From JAICKN01 sp036489565 (GTDB taxonomy: Bacteria; Acidobacteriota; Terriglobia; Terriglobales; Acidobacteriaceae): a stretch of DNA of 64,000 nucleotides. Within the stretch, counting starts at the first letter, position 1; every line of letters starts with the position of its first letter. A program made the translations under genes and the position numbers. The notes under the pieces were generated by a model that worked only from the letters and a program-made list of their open reading frames with translations, was not told the DNA's origin and searched no databases. The stretch lies in the NCBI GenBank assembly GCA_036489565.1, contig DASXFN010000032.1, forward strand, positions 13,807 to 77,806. The letters run 5' to 3'. This document shows, one piece after another, positions 23,725-32,668 of the stretch.

Positions 23725-24198
23725 ATGGAAGACGGATTAATCGTGTACCGCACCCGTGATGCGAAGCTGGTTTATAAACTGGCCAGCGACCCGAAGATTT
23801 TCCCTTTCATCGCCGACGACTTCTTTTCGCGGCCCGATGAATGGAGCGTGCCCGACCTCAACAATGAGCATCTGCGCTGCTTCGCGGTTTCTGACGATGA
23901 CGGGCCGTGCGGTTTCGGCATCTTCGTGGCGGAAAACAATGTTCACTGGAAAGCCCACATCGCTTTTTTGCCGAGAGCGTATGGCGACAAAGCGGCTGCG
24001 AGTTTCAAGGAAATGCTGGAACGTATGTGGAAAGAAACCACTGCTCGGCGTATCACCGGAGAGATTGCGCAGGAAAACCGCAGGGCCATCAAGTTCGCGG
24101 TGCGCGCGGGATTTGAGCAGTACGGCGTCAATCAGAAAAGCACCCTGCGCGGCGGCATCCTGCGAGATCAGGTCTGTCTAGGAATTTCCAAACCGTAA
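23725..24198 (+). CDS. GNAT-fold protein, P22 gp14-like
   Basis: A 157-residue protein of the acetyltransferase-like fold, matching DUF2824 proteins typified by P22 gp14, which helps assemble ejection proteins into the head. Visible: FPFIADDFFSRPDEWSVPD, HWKAHIAFLPRAYGDKAA (beta4/alpha3 with the CoA-loop position) and NRRAIKFAVRAGFEQYG, the GNAT helix-strand end. The exact slot before gp7 agrees with P22. Whether it binds acetyl-CoA is unknown. Confidence 0.72.
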   Translation: MEDGLIVYRTRDAKLVYKLASDPKIFPFIADDFFSRPDEWSVPDLNNEHLRCFAVSDDDGPCGFGIFVAENNVHWKAHIAFLPRAYGDKAAASFKEMLERMWKETTARRITGEIAQENRRAIKFAVRAGFEQYGVNQKSTLRGGILRDQVCLGISKP

Positions 24199-24216
24199 TC
24201 ATTTCAGGAAAAACTT

Positions 24217-24948
24217 ATGAGCATCGTTAGTTCACTGGTGGGGGGAATTCTCGGCGCGAATGCGTCGAACAATGCGGCCAATGCGGAAGAAAAAGGCGCG
24301 CAGCAGGCGCAAGCTATCTCGCAGCAGAACCAGACCAACGCCAACCAGAACCAGCAGAATGTTCTCGCCACCACCACGGCGGCGGAGCAGCCTTACCAGA
24401 CGCTCGGCTCGACCTCCGCGAACTCGCTGAATAACCTGCTGCAACAGGGCTTCCAGGCGCCCACGCTTCAGCAAGCCGAAAGCACGCCGGGTTACCAGTT
24501 CCAGTTGCAGCAAGGGACGCAGGCGATTGACCAGAACGCGGCGGCGAATGGAACGCTGCTTACCGGCAACACGGGAACGGCCTTGCAGAATTATGGGCAG
24601 AACCTCGCCCAGACCGCATACCAGAACACCTATAACGATGCGCTGAACACGTATATGAGTAATTACAACACCTTGCAAGGTGGAGTGAACAGCGGCCTCA
24701 CCTCAACCGGGCAAGTAGCGCAGGCAGGGCAGGCGGCGGCGAACAATATTTCAAATACCGATTTGAACGCAGCAAACCAGCAAGGCGCACAGGTCAACAA
24801 TGCGGCGGCGGCAAGAGCCTCTGGTTATCTGAATTCGGCGGCGGCTTACGGAAACATGCTCGGGGCCGCGAGTAACGGCTTCGGCAATCTCGACACGACC
24901 GGCGGTTCTTCCGCGCTAGAGCAGTTGGGGAACTTCGCCTTCGCCTAG
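24217..24948 (+). CDS. Ejection protein, P22 gp7 slot
   Basis: A 243-residue Ala/Asn/Gln-rich protein (P22 gp7 is 229). N-terminal GGILGANASNNAANA resembles a glycine-zipper. The middle has PGYQFQLQQGTQAIDQNAAA, then NGTLLTGNTGTALQNYGQ, the pattern of DNA-transfer proteins in podoviruses. After adsorption such proteins leave the head and help carry DNA through the envelope. Confidence 0.72.
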   Translation: MSIVSSLVGGILGANASNNAANAEEKGAQQAQAISQQNQTNANQNQQNVLATTTAAEQPYQTLGSTSANSLNNLLQQGFQAPTLQQAESTPGYQFQLQQGTQAIDQNAAANGTLLTGNTGTALQNYGQNLAQTAYQNTYNDALNTYMSNYNTLQGGVNSGLTSTGQVAQAGQAAANNISNTDLNAANQQGAQVNNAAAARASGYLNSAAAYGNMLGAASNGFGNLDTTGGSSALEQLGNFAFA

Positions 24949-24961
24949 AAAGGACACTTTT

Positions 24962-26665
24962 ATGGGCGCATTACCCGGACTCACTTCATTAGCGAACGCA
25001 CCAAATGGGCTTCAGATCGCGCAAGCGCCACAGAACGCGCTGGCGGAGTATGCGCGTGTCGCACAACTGAAGGCGCAAACGGCGGAAGAGCAGCAACAGA
25101 CGGCGGGCCTTCAACAAGCGCAGCAGCTTCAACAGCGCCAGATGAACGACCAAGACGCATTCACTAAAACTATCTCGCAATTTGATCCCGCAAAAAACAC
25201 CATCGCCGATATTCCCAAGATGGTGACCGCGAATGGAGGTTCGGGAGAGGCTGCAATAAAAGCACAGCAGGGACTCGTCACCCAAAAGCAAAATCTTCTA
25301 AAACTTTCCGACGATCAGTTTGCGCAACAGCAGAAACAGGCGGATTTGATTCAAGGCGTGCATGATGAAGTTTCGCAAGCGCCCGCCGATCGGAAGAATG
25401 CTACGTACCAGGCAGGATTGCAGCGCCTGGCTGGGTCGGGCGTGGATGTTTCCAAGGAACCGCCCGACTATCCCGGCGACGATGTCTTCGCGCAGCACTT
25501 AGCCCCCATCCAGTTGCACTCCGCCATCGTGAACGATGCCGCGAAGCAGCGCGATGCGGATCAGAATGCAGCTAAGGCGCGACAAGAAAACGCTGTCGCT
25601 GCGCATCAGGAAATTATCAACAAGCTCTCCCAGAATTCAAAGCCGGGAGACTTCGACTCCCAGATTGATTCGCTTTTACCGCCCAAGAATCCGCAAACCG
25701 CTGGGCCGAACAACTTCACGAAGGTTCAAGTGAATGCAGCGCTTAATCGGGGAGATGTGCCGGGAGCGCAGAAATTCATTGACCAGGCATATCAGAGTCA
25801 ACTCGAACTCAATAAAGGAATCGCCCTGGCCACGAACCCGCAGGTGCAGCAAGGCAAGATCGCAGTAGCGGCGGCGGAGGGCGCGGCGCGGCAGAATGCC
25901 ATCAATAACCCGCCAGTTCCGGGAAACCCCAATCTCTCAGGTGATGCCTACATCCAAACCTTACCGCCTGCTTTGCGTGACACAGTACAGGCAATCGGCA
26001 CCGGACACATGGCGCTTAATCGGCTCGACTATTTACTTTCGCGGAATCCAACCATTCTCGATGCGGTCACGCGGGCGTACCCGGACTTCGATTCTTCAAA
26101 AGCACAGTCTTACGTCAACACTTACAAAGATTTCACCTCCGGGCCGACCAGTAAAGCCCTCAACTCCGGCGGCACAGGGCTCGGTCATCTCAAGGAACTG
26201 CTAGACCTCAATACCGTAGCCAGCCACATTCCCAACACGCCCGCATGGACGGCATACCAGAACAAAGCTGCCACAGTTTCCGCGGAACTCGCGAAGTTTT
26301 ACGGCGATCCCACAATTCCCGCGATTGATGCGATCAAAGACACGCTGACCAGCACGCTACCCGGAAATCGCGAGGCCGCCATCCGCACCCAAGCGCAATC
26401 CATGGGCGACAAACTGGATGCTTACGAGCAGCAATGGCAGAATGCCGCGCCCAGCAAAGAATACCAGGCACCACTGCCGGGAATCTCCGCGAAAGCCCGG
26501 CAATCAAGGGCGGAACTCGACCCGGCTTATGCGGCGCGAGTGAATCAGCAGAATGGTGGAGCGGCTGCCGCGCACCAGGTTGGCGATGTCATCACGCAAA
26601 ACGGCCATCGCTACCGCGCCACGAAAGTGCAAAACGGAAAAGTTCTCGCCGCCGATCCCCTCTAA
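24962..26665 (+). CDS. Ejection protein, P22 gp20 slot
   Basis: A 567-residue Gln/Ala-rich, mostly helical protein (P22 gp20 is 471). No membrane segment or enzyme motif. Long amphipathic stretches (AQLKAQTAEEQQQTAGLQQA) fit a channel-forming internal virion protein. The C-terminus changes to AHQVGDVITQNGHRYRATKV, a small beta module. Identity rests on order (gp7, gp20, gp16), size and composition. The stop is directly followed by the next ATG. Confidence 0.65.
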   Translation: MGALPGLTSLANAPNGLQIAQAPQNALAEYARVAQLKAQTAEEQQQTAGLQQAQQLQQRQMNDQDAFTKTISQFDPAKNTIADIPKMVTANGGSGEAAIKAQQGLVTQKQNLLKLSDDQFAQQQKQADLIQGVHDEVSQAPADRKNATYQAGLQRLAGSGVDVSKEPPDYPGDDVFAQHLAPIQLHSAIVNDAAKQRDADQNAAKARQENAVAAHQEIINKLSQNSKPGDFDSQIDSLLPPKNPQTAGPNNFTKVQVNAALNRGDVPGAQKFIDQAYQSQLELNKGIALATNPQVQQGKIAVAAAEGAARQNAINNPPVPGNPNLSGDAYIQTLPPALRDTVQAIGTGHMALNRLDYLLSRNPTILDAVTRAYPDFDSSKAQSYVNTYKDFTSGPTSKALNSGGTGLGHLKELLDLNTVASHIPNTPAWTAYQNKAATVSAELAKFYGDPTIPAIDAIKDTLTSTLPGNREAAIRTQAQSMGDKLDAYEQQWQNAAPSKEYQAPLPGISAKARQSRAELDPAYAARVNQQNGGAAAAHQVGDVITQNGHRYRATKVQNGKVLAADPL

Positions 26666-28561
26666 ATGGCAACACCCGCATTCAATCCGAATTCTGATTA
26701 TCAGGCCGCCGCGCCTCCAGCGTTTGATCCCGGCGCGAGCTATCAGAAAGTTCCGCCCGCGCAAGCCGCCGCGCAGTCGGGAATCCTCGACCGGGAAATT
26801 CCCCTCGACTCCTACGCGCACGCGACCGAGCAAGGCTTGCAAAATATTGGACGCGGAGTTAAACAGGCCGTGCAAGGCGCATGGGATGCAGGTAAACCTC
26901 CGCAGACAAAAGGCGAAGCGGCCATTTTTGCCATCGGTGGGCCGCCAGCGCTGGCGTCTTACCGCATGTTGCACGGGGTTGCGCAGACCGCCGAACAAGC
27001 AACGGAAGTACCCGGCGCGATTCACGACATCAACCAATCCGCGGATCCTACGGGAACTTATCTCGGCGTTGCCGGACGGACGGCGGGAGAGGGCGCGGGG
27101 CAAGCTCTTACAGCCTTGGGAACCGAAGGCGCGGCGAGAGTGGCTCCGGAAATTCCTGCCGCTGCCGAAGCGATAAAAGACGCGGCCAGAACTGCTGTCA
27201 ATAAAACTGCCGGAGCGGTAAGGACGGTTGATCCTGACGTCGTGGGAATTATTTCGCCCCGCGCTGCGCACAGTTTGAAAGTCGCGCAACGGGCCGCCAA
27301 AGTTGCCGAGAAATATACTGCTCCCGTTGCCGAAACTGCCGCTGCGCCGGAAGCTGCCGCCGCTGAAGATTTCCGCGAACCCGGCACTTCACCACAAACC
27401 GAATCGGCAGCAAGTGCGGCGGAACAGGAAACCCCAACCGAGCCACCCGCAAAATTAGGGTCAGAACTTTCCACTGCAAAATCTACCGGAGCGAAACCTC
27501 AATCACAAACCGGGGAAGCGCTGAGTACGATTAAACCGCGCACCATTGAAATTGATCCCGCGACCGGAAAACCGGAATTCTCAGATGTGATTGCGGCAAA
27601 ACAAGCGCCCGCGCCCGATACTTCCCCCGCCGCCATCCAGCAAAAGCTAAACGACGCGCTGGGCGGAAAACCGTTACAGCCGAATGTTCCACTCAAGAAC
27701 CAAATTCCCGCGAAAGGCGCGACAGCAGCCACTTCCCTGCCGGAAGGTTTCACTTCGGTAAAGTCTTCCGCGATGCAAGGCTACAAGTACGATCCCGAAA
27801 CTGAGCATTTTGAAATCATCACACCGGAAGGCTCCCGCTATGGCCGCATGGGAATTACTCCGGACCAGGTGGCAGCCTTTGAAGGGGCCAACTCGAAAGG
27901 CCGAGCGTGGCAAATTCTGAAAGATTCGCCGGGAGTCATCAACACGAAAAATGGTGCTCCCCGCGCCGTGCGCGTAGCTTCGCAGTCCGCGACTCCCGAT
28001 GATGTTGCTCCCGGAGCAGAACAAGCCGTGCCGGCGCCAGCGAAACAAACTCCGCAAGCCCAGCCAGTCGCGCAAACAAAAGCAGCGCCGCAAGCTGCGG
28101 AGGCACCGGAAGGCGATCTGACCGACATCCTGCAAAAGTCTTTAGAGGACGCTCAAGCGCGGAAGCAAACCACGCGCACCGATCTCGGCCAACTGACCAC
28201 GCAGAACGGAAAAGCAACAGTAGTTCCGCCGAAAAGCGCGCTGGATGCGGCTATACCGAAAGGCGGAGTCTCCACTACCGCAGCTCCCGCTGATCTCACG
28301 AAGCGCTGGGGCGTGGATGAGAAATCCATCGTGGATACCGACTCTAATTTGCGCGGCATGAATGCCCAGCAATCGCAGGACTACATCAATAAACTCGCGG
28401 AGTCTTACAAGAAGGGCCGACCGGTTGAACCAGTGATGGAGACGCGCGACGCGAATAACAACATCATTTCCGTGGATGGAAGACACCGAGCGATCGCGGC
28501 GCAAAAAGCAGGGATTCAAAGAATTCCAGTTATTGTCCGGCGGCTTGGGAGTGTGCAGTGA
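26666..28561 (+). CDS. Ejection protein (gp16 slot) with C-terminal ParB-like domain
   Basis: A 631-residue protein (P22 gp16 is 609). The first 500 residues are Ala/Pro/Glu-rich with hydrophobic helices (GRTAGEGAGQALTALGTEGA) and a small beta module (SSAMQGYKYDPETEHFEI). The last about 90 residues form a ParB/sulfiredoxin-like domain: KSIVDTDSNLRGM, PVEPVMETRDANNNIISVDG, GRHRAIAAQKAGIQRIPVIV. That domain binds nucleotide or cuts DNA in other proteins. If the protein is ejected, the ParB-like module enters the cell with the phage DNA. Confidence 0.68.
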   Translation: MATPAFNPNSDYQAAAPPAFDPGASYQKVPPAQAAAQSGILDREIPLDSYAHATEQGLQNIGRGVKQAVQGAWDAGKPPQTKGEAAIFAIGGPPALASYRMLHGVAQTAEQATEVPGAIHDINQSADPTGTYLGVAGRTAGEGAGQALTALGTEGAARVAPEIPAAAEAIKDAARTAVNKTAGAVRTVDPDVVGIISPRAAHSLKVAQRAAKVAEKYTAPVAETAAAPEAAAAEDFREPGTSPQTESAASAAEQETPTEPPAKLGSELSTAKSTGAKPQSQTGEALSTIKPRTIEIDPATGKPEFSDVIAAKQAPAPDTSPAAIQQKLNDALGGKPLQPNVPLKNQIPAKGATAATSLPEGFTSVKSSAMQGYKYDPETEHFEIITPEGSRYGRMGITPDQVAAFEGANSKGRAWQILKDSPGVINTKNGAPRAVRVASQSATPDDVAPGAEQAVPAPAKQTPQAQPVAQTKAAPQAAEAPEGDLTDILQKSLEDAQARKQTTRTDLGQLTTQNGKATVVPPKSALDAAIPKGGVSTTAAPADLTKRWGVDEKSIVDTDSNLRGMNAQQSQDYINKLAESYKKGRPVEPVMETRDANNNIISVDGRHRAIAAQKAGIQRIPVIVRRLGSVQ

Positions 28562-28916
28562 CGATCTCTAACTGGTCGAACCTGCAGCGCTCGGCTTGCG
28601 GAAGAATCTTTTGCATAATAACAACAACATCAACATACGAGTGAATCACAATTTTCCCCGCGAACTTTCGGATTGCTAAAAACCGCGCTACTTCTTTTCC
28701 GTTGCCGAAGTTCCGGTCCGGGAATCCGGCGTCCATGAAGCTCAAATCGTGATCGAGAAAAACCAGATCGAATTGTTCCGCCGCGAGGATCTCGATTGCT
28801 TGCGCCGCCGTCTTGGCGAAGCGCATTTGCGGCAGGCGTTCTCGAAACCAGTCGAGGCGCTCTTGGGTGTCATCAAGGACGAAGACGCGCCAGTGGGCTG
28901 GGACTTGAAAGGTCAT
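28530..28916 (-). CDS. cREC receiver-domain protein (moron 4)
   Basis: A 128-residue minus-strand protein of the cyclic-phosphate-processing receiver (cREC) family: VFVLDDTQERLDWFRERLP (acidic pair D15-D16), FDLVFLDHDLSF (D55-H56-D57 in place of the phospho-acceptor region), GKEVARFLAI, and KIVIHSYVDVVVIMQKIL, the IHS box. The family is thought to act on cyclic phosphates. Overlaps the gp16-slot gene by 32 nt tail-to-tail and starts 2 nt from the divergent tailspike-like gene. It lies exactly where P22 carries its immI region. Confidence 0.72.
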   Translation of the reverse strand: MTFQVPAHWRVFVLDDTQERLDWFRERLPQMRFAKTAAQAIEILAAEQFDLVFLDHDLSFMDAGFPDRNFGNGKEVARFLAIRKFAGKIVIHSYVDVVVIMQKILPQAERCRFDQLEIVTAHSQAAGQ

Positions 28917-28918
28917 GT

Positions 28919-30568
28919 ATGAACTCTAATTTCTTCCGCCGATTTTTCGTAGAGCACAAACGACTTGTTACCCATAGCCTGTTCGTGGCATTACTCGCAG
29001 GTTACTTTTGTGCCTCCGCCGCCGCACAGGTCGCCGTAGTGCTCTCTCCGGTCCCGCAGCTCCAATTCTTCGACCAGACAGGCACTCCGCTGTCCTTTGG
29101 CTGCGTATTCACCTACGAAGTAGGCACCACCACGCCGCTTTCGACCTACACCGATTACACCGGAACCACACTCAATCAGAATCCGGTGATCCTGTCGGCG
29201 GGCGGCTCGGCGAATATCTGGCTACAAGCAGGGCAGGCCTACACCTTCCGGGTGAAATCAGCGGGCGGATTCCATTGCTCATCCGGACAGACGCTTTACA
29301 CGGTGAACGGCATCGGCGGCGGAAGCACCACTTTAACAACGATCATTCCCTATTCACCCACGCCGGCATTCCCGGTGCAGGCCCAGAACCAGCTTTTTGA
29401 AATCACCCTTACTGGCGATGCTTCGGCGCAGCTTTTAACTTTCGTGGGAGTCACTCCGCCGAGCATCGTCTGGTTTCAGATCACCCAGGACGGTTCCGGC
29501 GGGCATACCTTCTCCTGGCCCGCGAATTCCGTGGGCGGCTGCACCATCGGCTCGACCGCGAATCAGGTGACCACGCAGGAATTTGTTTACAACGGCACGG
29601 ACGCCACGGCGGTGGGCCCTTGCGTGATCGGGGATGGGCCGGAAATTGATGTAGGCACCATTCATGCCTCCATTTTCGCTTCCGCTTGCGCGAGTCCGGC
29701 AACTCTGGGTGTCTTCCGGCTCTGTAATGCGGACATCATCAACTGGCGGAATTCCACCGACGCATCGAATGAAGGCATCACCATTGATGCCAATGACCGC
29801 TTTGTCTTGAACGCGGCGGGCGGATTGGAGACCACCGGAACCGTTCCAGATATTTTTCTCGGCGGGGTGACGGCAAGTTTCCCGCGACTGAAACGCAACG
29901 GCACAGCCATTAATTTCCGCTTGGGCGATGATTCCGCCGACGCTCCAATTACCGCATCCAGGCTGGGATTGAGCGATGTATTCACCTCGACATCTTCCAC
30001 GGTAGTCGCTCTCGGCCCGGAAGTTGCAACGCCGGGAAGCGCGCCCGCCAGCGCAACGCAGGAAGGTTATTTTGTCGCCGGAAAAGGTTGGTGCGCGCTT
30101 GATTCCAGCAGTAAGGAATATTGCACGGCAGCAAATTCCGGCGCGGGAATCGCGGTGCAGGCCAGTTCGATTACCACACTGGGAAGCGATGTTTCAGTTT
30201 CCGCGACAACGGTGACCACGGTAGCTACCAAGGCTGTGACCATGCCTTCCTCTGGCTGCCCCTGCCGTGCATTTGTGAGTTATGAAGCGGGAGCGCAGAC
30301 ATCGAATTCTGGCGGCATCGAGATGTGGATCAATGACGGTACCTCGAATTTCTCTACGGGCGGCATGAATACCACTGGATCGGTTGATATGGGGGGGACA
30401 CAATTCCACATGACGGCGGGAAGTTATTCGCCGACGACCTATGCAAACAGCGCCACGATCACCTTTACCTGGAAGGTGGAGTCCGAGCAGGCCATCACCG
30501 TGAAACAGAATTCGCAGTTCTCCCCTCAGGGTGCGTGGTTGAACGTCGCCATCCTCACTTCAAACTAG
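28919..30568 (+). CDS. Tailspike/tail-fibre-like protein with signal peptide
   Basis: A 549-residue protein. ATG 28919 with GAAAGG before it gives a long signal peptide (KRLVTHSLFVALLAGYFCAS, then AAAQ). The mature start PQLQFFDQTGTPLSFGCVFT, then YEVGTTTPLSTYTDYTG and NPVILSAGGSANIWL, is the head-binding region of podovirus fibres. The rest is Ser/Thr/Gly-rich beta sequence without a visible lyase or hydrolase motif, ending as a lectin-like sandwich. It sits in the gp9 slot and probably binds the host surface. Confidence 0.75.
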   Translation: MNSNFFRRFFVEHKRLVTHSLFVALLAGYFCASAAAQVAVVLSPVPQLQFFDQTGTPLSFGCVFTYEVGTTTPLSTYTDYTGTTLNQNPVILSAGGSANIWLQAGQAYTFRVKSAGGFHCSSGQTLYTVNGIGGGSTTLTTIIPYSPTPAFPVQAQNQLFEITLTGDASAQLLTFVGVTPPSIVWFQITQDGSGGHTFSWPANSVGGCTIGSTANQVTTQEFVYNGTDATAVGPCVIGDGPEIDVGTIHASIFASACASPATLGVFRLCNADIINWRNSTDASNEGITIDANDRFVLNAAGGLETTGTVPDIFLGGVTASFPRLKRNGTAINFRLGDDSADAPITASRLGLSDVFTSTSSTVVALGPEVATPGSAPASATQEGYFVAGKGWCALDSSSKEYCTAANSGAGIAVQASSITTLGSDVSVSATTVTTVATKAVTMPSSGCPCRAFVSYEAGAQTSNSGGIEMWINDGTSNFSTGGMNTTGSVDMGGTQFHMTAGSYSPTTYANSATITFTWKVESEQAITVKQNSQFSPQGAWLNVAILTSN

Positions 30569-30580
30569 AAAAGGAACTCC

Positions 30581-30919
30581 ATGAAAAAACTCTTACTGCT
30601 TTTAGTCTTTGGTCTTCTTTGCCTGCCCGTGTGGGCGCAGATTGTCGGCAACAATCATTACACTCACATCTCCAGCGCGACCAATACGCCGATTTCTTCC
30701 GCTCCACTGACGCAACTGCATTCGATCGTAGTGAATTCATCGAGCAGTGGAACGATTGTAGTTGTAGACACCAGCAAGCCTGACTGCACCGGCGGAATCG
30801 CGATCACTGGCACGAGCGATGTAACTGCCGGAGAAATTCTCGTCTTCGATATCACCACGAAAAACGGCGTGTGCGTAACCACGGGGGGAACCGTGGACAT
30901 CACCGTCACCTGGAAATAG
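30581..30919 (+). CDS. Small exported protein next to tailspike
   Basis: A 112-residue protein with signal peptide MKKLLLLLVFGLLCLPVWAQ and a Ser/Thr/Val-rich mature beta sequence (LHSIVVNSSSSGTIVVVD, CTGGIAITGTSDVTAGEILV), with two Cys that may pair. AAGGA lies before the ATG. A single beta-sandwich unit like a fibre knob or decoration protein. Exported form is odd for a virion part. Confidence 0.6.
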   Translation: MKKLLLLLVFGLLCLPVWAQIVGNNHYTHISSATNTPISSAPLTQLHSIVVNSSSSGTIVVVDTSKPDCTGGIAITGTSDVTAGEILVFDITTKNGVCVTTGGTVDITVTWK

Positions 30920-30923
30920 TTTC

Positions 30924-31961
30924 ATGAAAAAACTAATTCTCAACTTGCTCTCCTTCGTGCTCTTGCCTGCGCCGCTCTGCTTCGCGCAACTAGTGCGCGT
31001 CCCGGTTCCCTTCCCTTCCATCAGCAATCAATACTCGCCGCTCTTGCAGGCGAACATCGCGCCGAATTTGCCGGTGATCGCGGTCTGCAACTCTCCCGCG
31101 AACGGAACGCCCTGCACCAACTACGCGACCACTTACACATCGCTGGGAGTGGCTTGCTCAAATGGAGCGCAGGATACGCCCGATCCGCAACCTTCCGACT
31201 GCCAGGCCACGGGAGACGCGGAAGGCAATCTCGGCTTCTGGGTGAATCCGGGAACCTACGACTACACGGTCTGCATTGAAAACACGGTGACCTGCCTGGG
31301 ACCCTATACCATCACCGCGACCGGCGGCGCGGGCAGTTTACTTTTGCAGACCAACGGCACCAACAATGGCAGCCAGTCGAAATTAAATCTGCACAGCTCG
31401 GACAGTTCAATCATCTTGACTGACGACGGCTCCGGAAACACTAACGTACAGGCTGCCACCCAGAGCGCTCCGCTGCCTTTTATGTTCGGGCCAGGGCTGT
31501 TCGATGTGACTTCCTCGACGGCTGCAATAGAAGGCACAAACTCTCTCGTCTTAGTGAGGAAATTTTCGATTACTCAGCCGATCACTATTGGTCACGCAAC
31601 ATGGACCACTACGAGCGGCACCTCTTCGGTGACTTATGCTTTTGGGATTTACTCCAGCAGCGGTTCTAAGTTGGTGGACACCGGAGTGCAAACGCAGCGC
31701 AACGGAACTTTCAGTGCCTCGTTTACTCAGGTGACACTCCAGCCCGGTACGTATTGGATGGCTGCCACGCAAGCAGCCGGAAATAGCTTGTCCTTTGTCT
31801 CCTTCCCAGTCAATGAGCATCTGATCTTGAATACCGTGACGGTGAAAGTTGGATTAAGCGCGAATGCTTCGGTCTCTGGTGTGCTTCCCGCAACTCTCGG
31901 AGTCATCACCGCGCTGCCTTCGGACGAATTTGGAATTCCGTGCGTGGCCTGGGAGCCATGA
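30924..31961 (+). CDS. Exported fibre-like protein
   Basis: A 345-residue protein with signal peptide (MKKLILNLLSFVLLPAPLCF). The mature part begins with SPLLQANIAPNLPVIAVCNS, then GFWVNPGTYDYTVCIE, similar in style to the fibre collar of the tailspike-like protein two genes before, and goes on with a lectin-like region (TSSVTYAFGIYSSSGSKLVD, PGTYWMAATQAAGN). Six Cys. Its stop overlaps the ATG of the lysis gene (ATGA). Probably a receptor-binding protein. Confidence 0.6.
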   Translation: MKKLILNLLSFVLLPAPLCFAQLVRVPVPFPSISNQYSPLLQANIAPNLPVIAVCNSPANGTPCTNYATTYTSLGVACSNGAQDTPDPQPSDCQATGDAEGNLGFWVNPGTYDYTVCIENTVTCLGPYTITATGGAGSLLLQTNGTNNGSQSKLNLHSSDSSIILTDDGSGNTNVQAATQSAPLPFMFGPGLFDVTSSTAAIEGTNSLVLVRKFSITQPITIGHATWTTTSGTSSVTYAFGIYSSSGSKLVDTGVQTQRNGTFSASFTQVTLQPGTYWMAATQAAGNSLSFVSFPVNEHLILNTVTVKVGLSANASVSGVLPATLGVITALPSDEFGIPCVAWEP

Positions 31962-32194
31962 ACTTCTCCGACTACAACCGCCGCACCCCGGACCAGCAGC
32001 TCGCCGATCTGAACGCCGCCTGGGACCGCATCAAGAAACTTTCCGGAACGAACGACCGCCAGCAAGTAGAAATTGAAGATCTCAAAGACAAACTCCGCGC
32101 TGCAAAGCTGAAACTCTGGATTGCGAGCGCCGCGCTGGTCGCGCTCTGGGAAGTGGTGAAGTTTCTCGCCGAACTCGCGCTGCACATCCACTAA
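31958..32194 (+). CDS. XhlA/holin-like coiled-coil membrane protein
   Basis: A 78-residue protein: an N-terminal coiled coil (LNAAWDRIKKLSGTNDRQQV, EIEDLKDKLRAAK) and one C-terminal membrane span (LWIASAALVALWEVVKFLAE). This layout is that of XhlA-type lysis accessory proteins encoded beside the endolysin. Overlaps the previous gene (ATGA) and lies 6 nt before the glucosaminidase. Probably helps permeabilise the inner membrane. Confidence 0.6.
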   Translation: MNFSDYNRRTPDQQLADLNAAWDRIKKLSGTNDRQQVEIEDLKDKLRAAKLKLWIASAALVALWEVVKFLAELALHIH

Positions 32195-32200
32195 ATTTCC

Positions 32201-32668
32201 GTGAATCCCTCACAACTTAATTTTCTGGAATCGGCGAAAGCCGCCGCCATCAAGGGCAATCATCCCTTCCCTTCCATGGCCGCGTGTGAAGCCGCGCTCG
32301 AATCGGCGTTCGGCGAAAGCGAGCTGGCGAAAGATTCCAACAATCTTTTCGGCATGAAGCAGCACGCGCATCCGGTGTACGGAACTATGACTTTACCGAC
32401 GCGGGAATTTCTTCTGGGCGCATGGAAGGTCGTCACGTCGCAGTGGGTAAAGTACCCCGACTGGCGGGCCTGCTTCGCCGACCGACTGGCCACGCTCGAA
32501 AGACTCTCGAACGCTTACCCGCATTACAAAGCCGCATTGAACGCGCCGGACGCGGAAACCTACATCGCCGAAGTTTCCCAGACCTGGGCTACCGATCCGC
32601 AGCGGGGAAATAAAGTGTTGGCCATCTACAAAGAATTTCTCGGAGGAAATCAAAATGAACCGGCTTAA
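32201..32668 (+). CDS. Glucosaminidase-type endolysin
   Basis: A 155-residue single-domain peptidoglycan hydrolase. MAACEAALESAFGESELAKD then SNNLFGMKQHAHPVYG matches the FlgJ/AtlA-like glucosaminidase domain, with the catalytic Glu in the E-S-x-FGESEL section, and WRACFADRLATLERL plus TWATDPQRGNKVLAIYKEF complete the fold. No signal peptide, so it needs holins, and both neighbours look like such. Cleaves glycan strands for host lysis. Confidence 0.85.
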   Translation: MNPSQLNFLESAKAAAIKGNHPFPSMAACEAALESAFGESELAKDSNNLFGMKQHAHPVYGTMTLPTREFLLGAWKVVTSQWVKYPDWRACFADRLATLERLSNAYPHYKAALNAPDAETYIAEVSQTWATDPQRGNKVLAIYKEFLGGNQNEPA

